Of a stretch of 7,052 bases of DNA, positions 1 to 5,646 are shown piece after piece. Every line of letters begins with the position of its first letter. Positions within the stretch are counted from its first letter, which is position 1. Source of the stretch: Clostridia bacterium (GTDB taxonomy: Bacteria > Bacillota_A > Clostridia > Oscillospirales > CAG-272). Location: the NCBI GenBank assembly GCA_017462145.1, contig JAFTRT010000090.1:1-7052 (forward strand), written 5' to 3'. The translations under genes and the position numbers were made by a program. Under the pieces are notes generated by a model. It made no database searches, was not told the DNA's origin, and worked only from the letters and a program-made list of their open reading frames with translations.

Positions 1-396
1 GGCTTCATCGGCAAACACGTTGATAAACTCTGCTACAATGATCTTTCTCTTGCGCTCGGGCTCGGAAACCCCTGCCAGCAGATCCAGGAAGCGATAGGTG
101 GCATCCACATAGATCAAATTGGCATCCAACTGATTGCGGAACAACTCCACCACGTTTTCGGACTCATTCTTCCGCATCAGGCCGTGATTGACGTGCACGC
201 AGATCAACTGCTTGCCGATGGCCTTGATCAGCAGTGCGGCCACCACGGAGCTATCCACGCCGCCCGACAGTGCCAACAATACCTTTTTGTCTCCCACCTG
301 GGAACGAACGGCGGCAACCTGTTCCTCAATGAACGCCTGCGCCAGCTCGGGGGTGGTGATACGCTTCATCGTATCCGGTCTTTTGTTACAATCCAT
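1..396 (-). CDS. guaA: GMP synthase, ATP-pyrophosphatase subunit/domain (3' end outside window)
   Basis: The first 132 residues are visible and the gene continues past the left edge. The protein matches the ATP-pyrophosphatase part of GMP synthase, which adenylates XMP and aminates it to GMP in the cytoplasm. Visible marks are the PP-loop SGGVDSS at residues 44-50, then HGLMRKNES (about 69-77), GVSEPERKRK and EFINVFADEA, a combination typical of GuaA rather than NadE. The start is ATG at 396 because GGAGG lies 8 bases upstream. What is odd is that ordinary bacterial GuaA carries an N-terminal class I glutaminase domain of about 190 residues; here the protein begins only about 40 residues before the PP-loop. 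The same frame upstream meets a stop within about 65 bases, inside the end of rlmH. Also, the usual VDxGLLR reads VNHGLMR. It lies 59 bases after rlmH, probably at the end of the same operon. Family is confident; a two-subunit enzyme is inference. Confidence 0.88.
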   Translation of the reverse strand, partial: MDCNKRPDTMKRITTPELAQAFIEEQVAAVRSQVGDKKVLLALSGGVDSSVVAALLIKAIGKQLICVHVNHGLMRKNESENVVELFRNQLDANLIYVDATYRFLDLLAGVSEPERKRKIIVAEFINVFADEA

Positions 397-404
397 GTTT
401 TTAT

Positions 405-409
405 CCTCC
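405..409 (-). promoter_or_regulatory. Ribosome binding site fixing the guaA start
   Basis: Read on the minus strand this is GGAGG, 8 bases before the ATG at 396. It supports initiation at that ATG, not at the second in-frame ATG at 369, and so supports a GuaA that lacks an N-terminal glutaminase domain. Confidence 0.8.
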
Positions 410-455
410 GTAATCGTATGTAGGTTGGAATATGCCAAACCAACAATGGGTCTCC

Positions 456-935
456 TCATTTATGGTATTTGGTTCCTTTTTGAATATGAAACGCCCGATA
501 GATGGCTTCCATCAGAACGACCCGCATCAGCTGATGGGGAAAGGTGAGCTTGGATACCGACAACCGCATCTGACAAGCCCGTTTGACACTTTCGGCCAGT
601 CCATAGGAGCTTCCGATAATAAAACAGATCTCATCATGATACTGTGCCACCGACTCCACCGCCGCCGCCAGCTCCTCGCTGGAGAGCTGCTTGCCCTCCA
701 CACACATGGCTACGGCATAGGCTCTTGGGGGAATGGCCTCTCGGATGCGCACGGCCTCTTTTTCCAAGGCCTGCTCGATCTCCTTGGGGCTCGGTGTCTC
801 CGACAACCGCTCCTCCTTGAGTTGAACCGAAAGAAAACGGCAAAAGGCACCCAATCGTTTTTCGTACTCCGCCATGGCTTGCCGCAGATAGTCCTCTTTC
901 AGCGTTCCCACCGAGATCAGTTTGACGGTCATCAT
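456..935 (-). CDS. rlmH: 23S rRNA (pseudouridine1915-N3)-methyltransferase RlmH
   Basis: This 159-residue protein has the usual length of RlmH (about 155-160), a SPOUT-class enzyme that methylates pseudouridine 1915 in helix 69 of 23S rRNA on assembled ribosomes using S-adenosylmethionine. The family marks are clear: an N-terminal MTVKLISVGTLKEDYL segment, EGKQLSSEELA at about 80-90, the cofactor-loop region FIIGSSYGL at 105-113, and a C-terminal block TFPHQLMRVVLMEAIYRAF ending in the characteristic YHK. One difference is that the loop usually reads IGGxxGL and here reads IGSSYGL, so the second glycine is serine. The ATG at 935 overlaps the walJ stop by four bases (ATGA), which indicates translational coupling; a second ATG follows at once at 932. 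A purine-rich GAGAGG lies rather far upstream (about 13 bases). Identity is very secure. Confidence 0.96.
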   Translation of the reverse strand: MMTVKLISVGTLKEDYLRQAMAEYEKRLGAFCRFLSVQLKEERLSETPSPKEIEQALEKEAVRIREAIPPRAYAVAMCVEGKQLSSEELAAAVESVAQYHDEICFIIGSSYGLAESVKRACQMRLSVSKLTFPHQLMRVVLMEAIYRAFHIQKGTKYHK

Positions 936-1777
936 CGCTCGGTCACCGCCTCTCTTTCAAAATCAAAGCACTCGCTCACAGGCCTTGTCAGGCACAGCTC
1001 GGTCGGCATGGTAGGATGAGCCGCCAAAACCGTTACGCCGGGATCGGACAGGGCATGGCTTACCTCGTCCACCGCCAACTCCGGCCGGTTATTCTCTTTG
1101 CTGATATGTGCCAATAAAAAGCCGTACGTGCCGCTTGCCGCCAACTCGCAGGCAAACTCGGCACACTCCCGATTGGACAGATGTCCCCGTCGAGAGCTGA
1201 CCCGTTTCTTCAAATCGTACGGATACGGCCCTTTCATCAACATTTGCACGTCGTGATTGGACTCCAGCACCACCGCCTCGCAGCCCGACAGCCCCGCACG
1301 AATGGGATCCGTAACCATGCCGATGTCAGTGGCAACACCGATGGCACGGTCTCCCGTCTCATCCGAAAAGCCAATGCGGTAACCTACGCTGGCCATGCTG
1401 TCATGAGGGGTCGGAAACGCTGTGACCGTCATGCCCCCCACCTGCACCGAAAACGGAAGCGAAAACGGCTCAAGACACGCCGTCAAGTGAGGAACACCTT
1501 GCCGCTCCAGCCGCTCCATACACCCCAAGGGGAGGTAGATGGGAAGCGGATGCTTCTGCGTCAGAGTTTCCAATGCGGAAATATGATCGGTATGCTCATG
1601 GGTAATGAAGATGGCAGACAGCGCTGCCACCTCCACTCCCATGTCACACAGATGCTTACAAAGCGTTCTGGCACTTTTGCCTGCATCCACCAAGATCGAC
1701 GTACCGCCGCCTTGAACGTAGGTGCAATTGCCTCCGGAGCCCGAATACAGCGTAACCAATCTTGCTTCTGCCATCAT
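932..1777 (-). CDS. walJ: WalJ/YycJ-family metallo-beta-lactamase-fold hydrolase
   Basis: This 281-residue soluble protein belongs to the WalJ (YycJ/VicX) family of metallo-beta-lactamase-fold hydrolases. Family members are linked to the WalKR cell-wall system in other Bacillota, and a B. subtilis homologue has been proposed as a DNA exonuclease. Visible marks are an N-terminal SGSGGNC (12-18), the metal motif HEHTDH (60-65), HD at 125-126, an aspartate at 151 in ATDIG, the family signature ESNHD (172-176), RGHLSN (197-202) and AHISKENN (223-230). All expected metal ligands appear present, so it should be an active dinuclear metal enzyme. Its ATG at 1777 overlaps the preceding stop by four bases (ATGA) and its stop overlaps rlmH in the same way. 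WalJ beside RlmH recurs in Bacillota. No walKR genes are present here. The family call is firm; the substrate is not known from sequence. Confidence 0.93.
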   Translation of the reverse strand: MMAEARLVTLYSGSGGNCTYVQGGGTSILVDAGKSARTLCKHLCDMGVEVAALSAIFITHEHTDHISALETLTQKHPLPIYLPLGCMERLERQGVPHLTACLEPFSLPFSVQVGGMTVTAFPTPHDSMASVGYRIGFSDETGDRAIGVATDIGMVTDPIRAGLSGCEAVVLESNHDVQMLMKGPYPYDLKKRVSSRRGHLSNRECAEFACELAASGTYGFLLAHISKENNRPELAVDEVSHALSDPGVTVLAAHPTMPTELCLTRPVSECFDFEREAVTER

Positions 1778-2199
1778 CGGAACATCTCCAAGATGGTAGG
1801 AAAAACGATCAGCTCCATGGCATCCACCAAAAGAGCCGTCACCAAGGCAAGAAGAACCACCAGCATCCAGGAGGAACGCTTCATTCGGCGTTTGCCATCC
1901 TCAATGAACTCGGTCTTTTCCTCCTCGCTCATGGTGTCAGGAAGCATCTCACGGGTCACGCCCCGTCGGGAAAATCCCCGATTGTAAATGACGTATGTAA
2001 AGATCAGCACCGTCGTCACACCCAGAAAGGCGAAGAATGCATAATACCCCACCACAGGGTGCGCACACAAAAGCCGATAGATCAGGGCGGTTACGATCAC
2101 CAGTGCCAACAAAGCGAAAAAGCGAAAAACGGTTTGACGGGAGACGGGCTTTTTGCCCGTTCCCTCCTCCGAAGACCCGGGGAATCTGTTCTTACGCAA
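1774..2199 (-). CDS. Small three-helix membrane protein of unknown function
   Basis: I do not assign this protein to a named family. It is 141 residues with a basic N-terminus and three predicted membrane segments at about 26-43, 48-72 and 110-136. Between the second and third lies a charged cytoplasmic-type stretch, about 73-109, containing NRGFSRRGV, MLPDTMSEEEK and FIEDGKRR; I have the impression that similar stretches occur in other clostridial membrane proteins, but I cannot confirm this. The start is a TTG at 2199: it follows a GAGGGAG purine run by about 9 bases, overlaps the galK stop by 8 bases, and no in-frame ATG occurs before residue 85. The end overlaps walJ by four bases. The tight packing suggests co-translation with galK and walJ and perhaps a membrane role linked to walJ or rlmH, but that is only inferred. 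Confidence 0.82.
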   Translation of the reverse strand: MRKNRFPGSSEEGTGKKPVSRQTVFRFFALLALVIVTALIYRLLCAHPVVGYYAFFAFLGVTTVLIFTYVIYNRGFSRRGVTREMLPDTMSEEEKTEFIEDGKRRMKRSSWMLVVLLALVTALLVDAMELIVFPTILEMFR

Positions 2200-3475
2200 T
2201 TCTGACCGCTCCCTCGGGACGGATCCGCAGCACGATGCACTTGCCCTCTCCGAAGACCGAATCCATCAAACGGCGGTAGCCCTCCACCTCACAGACGGGA
2301 ACGTAGGCCTGAATGGTGCCTGCAAAGCCGCCGCCATGCACACGGTAGGCCGCACGCTTGCCGGACAGATACCGCTCTGCCAGACAAAGAGCCAAAGACA
2401 GTCCCTGCTCTTCCAGATTCTTGGTGGTATACACGTTCTGCAAATAGCAGAAAGAAGATTTACCGGAAGCGATAACCTGCTCAAAATAGGCATCCAGATC
2501 TCCTGCCTCCAAAGCGGCCTTCTGCTTGGCCACCCGCTTGTTCTCGGCAAAGAAATGGAGTGCACGGAGCACAGCACGGTCACCTACCTCCTTGCGCAGT
2601 GCGGGGATCGCTGCAATCACAGCCTCCTCGTCCGCCTGACGAAGCACGGGCTTGCCGAAATATGCGGCAACACGCTTCATCTCAGCGGGAACCGAAGCAT
2701 AGTCATCGGTCAGGTCGGCGTGGTTTCCGCCCGTATCCACAATGCAAAGGTTATAGCCCTGTGCGGACAAGTCGAAATCCACCTGATTAATCACAGGAGC
2801 CTTGGGATCGGCAAAGTCGATGGCAATGATGCCGCCGACAGCACAAGCCATCTGATCCATCAGACCGCAGGGCTTGCCGAAAAATTCATTCTCGGAAAAC
2901 TGTGCCAGCTTGGCAATTTCCACGTTGCTCACCTTACCGTCGTTGTACATGTGGTTGAGAATGTTCCCCACCATATCCTCAAATGCGGCAGAGGAAGAAA
3001 GTCCGGAGCCCTTGAGCACGTTGGAGGTGGTGTAGGCATCAAAGCCGCCGATGGCATAGCCATCCTTACGGAAGCCTGCGCACATACCGGCAATGATGGA
3101 TTCGGAGCTGCCGAACTTTTCCGAAACAGGTGCAGCGTAAACCGCAAAATCCACTCTGTCCTCGGGGAAGCCCTCGCTCTTGATGCAAACCACGCTATCC
3201 TCTCTCTTAGCGGCTACGGCAATGATATCCAGGTCAACGGAGGCCGCTACCACACATCCGAAATTGTGGTCGGTATGATTGCCGGACAGCTCGCTTCTGC
3301 CTGCAACCGAATACAGCGTTACCTCACGGTCTGCACCGTACAAAGAAGCAAATTCGTCCACAGCCTTGGCATAGCGGTCCTTTTGCCAAGCCACCGCTTG
3401 TTCTCCGTAAAGATGGGTCAGGGTCGCATCGATACCGCCGTCTGCGATATACTGTTTCATTTGTTTGGTATTCAT
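2192..3475 (-). CDS. galK: Galactokinase (GHMP kinase superfamily)
   Basis: This 427-residue protein is a GHMP kinase of the galactokinase type, which phosphorylates galactose with ATP at C1 in the Leloir pathway. Three family motifs appear in order: motif 1 GRSELSGNHTDHN at 59-71 (classical GRxNLIGEHTDYN), the ATP-binding motif 2 LKGSGLSSSAAFE at 154-166, and motif 3 GGGFAGT at 381-387. The catalytic aspartate is expected at 207 in CGLMDQ. The glutamate of classical GEHTDY, which contacts the sugar in characterised galactokinases, is asparagine here; I recall the GNHTDH form from other clostridial galactokinases, so it may mark a subfamily. The length is somewhat above the usual 380-400. The start is ATG at 3475 with a GAGAGGAG site about 6 bases upstream and a strong promoter further up. 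galT and galE are not in the window. It heads the operon. The family is sure; the exact sugar is less so. Confidence 0.93.
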   Translation of the reverse strand: MNTKQMKQYIADGGIDATLTHLYGEQAVAWQKDRYAKAVDEFASLYGADREVTLYSVAGRSELSGNHTDHNFGCVVAASVDLDIIAVAAKREDSVVCIKSEGFPEDRVDFAVYAAPVSEKFGSSESIIAGMCAGFRKDGYAIGGFDAYTTSNVLKGSGLSSSAAFEDMVGNILNHMYNDGKVSNVEIAKLAQFSENEFFGKPCGLMDQMACAVGGIIAIDFADPKAPVINQVDFDLSAQGYNLCIVDTGGNHADLTDDYASVPAEMKRVAAYFGKPVLRQADEEAVIAAIPALRKEVGDRAVLRALHFFAENKRVAKQKAALEAGDLDAYFEQVIASGKSSFCYLQNVYTTKNLEEQGLSLALCLAERYLSGKRAAYRVHGGGFAGTIQAYVPVCEVEGYRRLMDSVFGEGKCIVLRIRPEGAVRIA

Positions 3476-3513
3476 ATTCCGCTCCTCTCAATGTTTCTGA
3501 AATAACACTTTAT

Positions 3514-3542
3514 ATTATAGCATCTTCCCCGAATTTGAGCAA
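3514..3542 (-). promoter_or_regulatory. Sigma-A type promoter for galK operon, with extended -10
   Basis: On the minus strand, TTGCTC (3537-3542) and a perfect TATAAT (3514-3519) are separated by 17 bases. A TG lies at the extended -10 position (TGCTATAAT). Transcription should begin near 3507, leaving a short leader of about 30 bases before the galK ATG at 3475. A-tracts directly upstream of the -35 (minus-strand A run opposite 3546-3551) resemble an UP element. Confidence 0.8.
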
Positions 3543-3545
3543 TAG

Positions 3546-3601
3546 TTTTTTCTTGAAATGTTTTGTTTTTTTCGGAATTTTTTTGATTTTTTTCAAAAAA
3601 A
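3546..3601. promoter_or_regulatory. Run of T/A tracts between divergent promoters
   Basis: This stretch lies between the two divergent -35 elements. On the plus strand it contains T-runs at 3546-3551, 3561-3564, 3566-3572, 3578-3584 and 3587-3593 and an A-run at 3595-3601. The centres of the longer runs are spaced roughly 20, 12, 9 and 8 bases apart, close to helical phasing, so intrinsic bending or UP-element binding is plausible. Within it, 3578-3586 and 3593-3601 form a 9-base inverted repeat (TTTTTTTGA and TCAAAAAAA) around six Ts. This could be an operator or merely a by-product of the tracts. No protein-coding role is apparent. Confidence 0.55.
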
Positions 3602-3613
3602 GCCATGGAGCAC

Positions 3614-3642
3614 TTGAAAATCTCTCCGTGATATTGTATAAT
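3614..3642 (+). promoter_or_regulatory. Sigma-A type promoter for the 3696 membrane protein gene
   Basis: TTGAAA (3614-3619) and a perfect TATAAT (3637-3642) are separated by exactly 17 bases. The start would fall near 3649, giving a leader of about 45 bases before the GTG at 3696. It diverges from the galK promoter, with 71 bases between the two -35 elements. Confidence 0.78.
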
Positions 3643-3695
3643 AAAAGCACGCAAAACATGCAAATGAACACCGCAAGAGCAGAAAGGAGTCCGCC

Positions 3696-4526
3696 GTGGG
3701 TTATCTCAAGCGTTTTACCGATTTTTGTGCCGCATTGGCCGCCGCTCACGGAGCGGTCTATCTTCTCATCCGATTCATGTCCTACAATCCTGCGGACGTG
3801 ACCTCCAAGGCCGAAAAGCTCAAGCTGTTTTTGGATAAAGAATCGGTTCCCGATTACCGTTCCCTTGTCGTTTTGGTTTTCGTCTTGTTTCTGTCAGCCT
3901 TCTTGGGGCGAATTCTTCGCAAGCTTCCTCTCGTGACCTTGCCCGTTTCCCTGATGAGCTTTTTGTTCTGCCTGTACCTGTTTGACTGTCAAAAGCTTTA
4001 CGAGCGCCCCATGCTGTATCTGATTTTGGGCGGCTTGCACGTGCTGGGTAATTTAGCGGAATGTATCCTGCGAGATCGGGAGCAAGAAAAGCGACGCTCC
4101 TGGTTGGCCGCCAATATCATCGCTCTGACGCCTGCCTTTTTTGCAGGATTTATGCTGTACCGATTGGATCGGGTCTCGCAGATCCCCGTGGAGGAGCTGG
4201 CATACTTTGACAGCCAGATCTATGTGGCCCGGATTTTGGAGGAATCCTTTGACCCCCTCAAAACGCTGATTCTCCTGTGTTTGATCTGCGTTGCCGTCAG
4301 TCTGATCTTTCGGCTGTACTACGTGGATGCGGTCTGCTCCCTTATTCCCTTTGTTTACGGCATTTATCTGTGGCTTACCGATGGCTTTGAAACCTTCTTC
4401 CCCGTTATCGTTCCCGTGTTGGGGCTGTCGGTTCTTTCCCGTTGGGCCGTCATGCTCTGCGTGCGTGCCACCAAAGCACCGCCCAAGCCTGTGGAGTCCC
4501 CCCAAGAAGCCGTCGCCGCCGAATAA
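3696..4526 (+). CDS. Polytopic membrane protein of unknown function
   Basis: I do not recognise this 276-residue protein. It is strongly hydrophobic, with about eight candidate membrane segments at roughly 8-28, 55-74, 77-98, 104-124, 135-157, 188-208, 210-228 and 233-256, joined by short, mostly basic turns such as LRDREQEKRRS (125-135). The longest polar stretches are 30-54 and 158-187, and a proline/glutamate-rich tail follows from about 260. No catalytic or binding motif stands out. The start is GTG at 3696, chosen because AGGAG (3685-3689) sits 6 bases upstream and a good promoter precedes it. It is a single-gene unit transcribed away from galK and closed by a strong terminator immediately after the stop. 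Being a real expressed gene is well supported by promoter, ribosome site and terminator; function cannot be inferred. Confidence 0.83.
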   Translation: MGYLKRFTDFCAALAAAHGAVYLLIRFMSYNPADVTSKAEKLKLFLDKESVPDYRSLVVLVFVLFLSAFLGRILRKLPLVTLPVSLMSFLFCLYLFDCQKLYERPMLYLILGGLHVLGNLAECILRDREQEKRRSWLAANIIALTPAFFAGFMLYRLDRVSQIPVEELAYFDSQIYVARILEESFDPLKTLILLCLICVAVSLIFRLYYVDAVCSLIPFVYGIYLWLTDGFETFFPVIVPVLGLSVLSRWAVMLCVRATKAPPKPVESPQEAVAAE

Positions 4527-4533
4527 AAAACAC

Positions 4534-4569
4534 AAACCGCCTGTGACCATCCGTCACAGGCGGTTTTTT
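4534..4569. terminator. Bidirectional Rho-independent terminator
   Basis: A perfect 14-base stem (4534-4547 with 4553-4566, core ACCGCCTGTGAC) closes a five-base loop CATCC. On the plus strand its 3' side runs into six Ts (4564-4569); on the minus strand it is followed by a T-rich stretch opposite 4525-4533. It lies between the convergent stops at 4526 and 4582 and should terminate both genes. Confidence 0.93.
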
Positions 4570-4581
4570 CGGATCTTGATC

Positions 4582-5547
4582 TTAATGCTTCAACAGATCG
4601 TTTTTCTTCGCTTGGAACTCTTCCTCGGTAATCACACCCTCATCCAACAGTTTTTTATACTTTTGGAGCAATGCGATCCGTTCTTCTTCCTCTCTTGCCG
4701 ATTCGGACGGACCGGCCGGCTTGGGCGGCTGCGTGACCGCATCGGAGTTGTAAACAATTCGGGTAAAGCGTTCGGTAGAAGGCTCGCTGTTACCGGTCGG
4801 TGTCGGCAAATCCTCTTCCAACCCCTCAATGACAGCTCCCTCTTGCTTGATTTTCCGAATATCCTCTCGGCAGATTGTTTTTTGAATAGAACCGTTTATC
4901 AAAAAGAACACAACAAGGAAAGAAAAAAGAGAGAAAATCCAATTCCATGTAAAACCGGATGACGAAAAAAACAAACCCAACGGAAAAGCACACGCATACA
5001 TCAAATTGGCGGCTAACACGGCACCGGTCAAAGCTCCCTCAACAAAAGCCCATCCTTTTTTCAGATTAACGTAATGCCTCTCCACATACTCTATCCGTGA
5101 AAAATATCCCGCATCTAATCCCTGTTCTTTCAATCTGATCCGCTCGATCATTTTCTTTGTCCGTTTTTCTTGGTTCAAAGAAGAAAAAGCCATGCCGAGT
5201 ACCATGATCCAAGCCAACAGATGGATAAAAATCCGCCAAAACAAATAAATCTCGTAAGAACCGACCCCTCCAAACGTAACAGAATCCAAATTTACTGTGG
5301 TTCCTCCAAAGAAAGATTCAAACAGATCTCCAAAATCACCGTTCAAAACGACGACGTTAGCGTTGGTAAAGCCAAACAAAAATTGAATCGGAGAAATGTT
5401 GGCCATCGCAATTCCATCGGAATCCAAATTCACCACGCCAACCGTTGGCATAAATGCGAAAACAAAAATAAGTGCCAGCGAAACATATTTACAAACTTGA
5501 GCAATTTGGTATCCTTTTTTTGATACCGTCGGTCTTTGACGCTCCAT
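4582..5547 (-). CDS. Four-helix membrane protein with C-terminal SHOCT domain
   Basis: This 321-residue protein has four predicted membrane segments at about 19-39, 99-121, 168-195 and 200-220. Charge placement suggests a cytoplasmic N-terminus, an external loop at 40-98 rich in Gly, Asn, Asp and Val, a basic cytoplasmic loop at 122-167, and a long cytoplasmic tail from 221. The tail has a Pro/Ser-rich linker (about 248-284) and ends in a SHOCT-type short C-terminal domain, about 288-320, with the typical LLQKYKKLLDEGVITEEEF pattern. SHOCT domains are thought to mediate oligomerisation or tethering; no enzymatic motif is seen. The start is ATG at 5547 after an AGAGGGGA site at about 7 bases. 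Sampled lines of its membrane part are about 38-40% GC, lower than the roughly 55% seen in galK, which suggests a more recent or less constrained gene. The function is unknown. Confidence 0.83.
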   Translation of the reverse strand: MERQRPTVSKKGYQIAQVCKYVSLALIFVFAFMPTVGVVNLDSDGIAMANISPIQFLFGFTNANVVVLNGDFGDLFESFFGGTTVNLDSVTFGGVGSYEIYLFWRIFIHLLAWIMVLGMAFSSLNQEKRTKKMIERIRLKEQGLDAGYFSRIEYVERHYVNLKKGWAFVEGALTGAVLAANLMYACAFPLGLFFSSSGFTWNWIFSLFSFLVVFFLINGSIQKTICREDIRKIKQEGAVIEGLEEDLPTPTGNSEPSTERFTRIVYNSDAVTQPPKPAGPSESAREEEERIALLQKYKKLLDEGVITEEEFQAKKNDLLKH

Positions 5548-5590
5548 ATTGATGTCCCCTCTCTGATTGTTTTTACCCTATTTTTTCATG

Positions 5591-5644
5591 AAAACGGAGC
5601 GAACCAAAAGAGAGTCTGCTCTTTTGGTTCGGATCCGATTTTTT
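5591..5644 (-). terminator. Probable terminator after the lysyl-tRNA synthetase gene
   Basis: A 12-base perfect stem (5601-5612 with 5619-5630, GAACCAAAAGAG with its complement) closes a six-base loop. The stem is extended by a small internal loop and then CGGA (5595-5598) pairing with TCCG (5634-5637). On the minus strand TTTT follows directly (opposite 5591-5594); on the plus strand six Ts follow at 5639-5644. It starts just after the TAA at 5647-5649 and precedes the SHOCT gene. The U-run is short, so termination may be partial; no convincing promoter is visible between it and the SHOCT gene start. Confidence 0.62.
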
Positions 5645-5646
5645 CA

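Noticed and set aside
397..455. A possible separate promoter or purine riboswitch before guaA
   Set aside because: The gap is only 59 bases, too short for a purine riboswitch plus expression platform. The best -35-like TTGGCA has no good -10 at proper spacing, and the inverted repeat there is only about five base pairs.
432..1987. Plus-strand open frames opposite rlmH and walJ
   Set aside because: Both minus-strand genes have unmistakable family motifs and overlap-coupled starts; the opposite frames give Arg/His/Pro/Leu-rich nonsense.
2153..3505. A 450-codon open frame on the plus strand covering the whole of galK
   Set aside because: It is the antisense of a gene with clear GHMP kinase motifs, its translation has no recognisable domain, and no ribosome site or promoter suits it. 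Long antisense frames are a common by-product of codon bias.
3472..3749. Small minus-strand open frames across the divergent promoter region (63 and 79 codons)
   Set aside because: They overlie two well-formed promoters and A/T tracts, and their Lys/Phe-rich translations simply reflect those tracts.
4053..4550. A 165-codon minus-strand open frame opposite the 3696-4526 gene
   Set aside because: It crosses the shared terminator hairpin, lacks a ribosome site and reads as low-complexity Gly/His/Asn sequence, while the plus-strand frame has a promoter, ribosome site and membrane-protein pattern.
5548..5590. A dedicated promoter for the SHOCT gene
   Set aside because: Only weak matches such as TTGGTT with AAAATA were found, so I do not call one.
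5583..5594. Perfect palindrome TTTTCATGAAAA as an operator
   Set aside because: It lies in the T-rich 3' flank of the lysS terminator and is short and AT-rich, so chance or terminator function explains it better.
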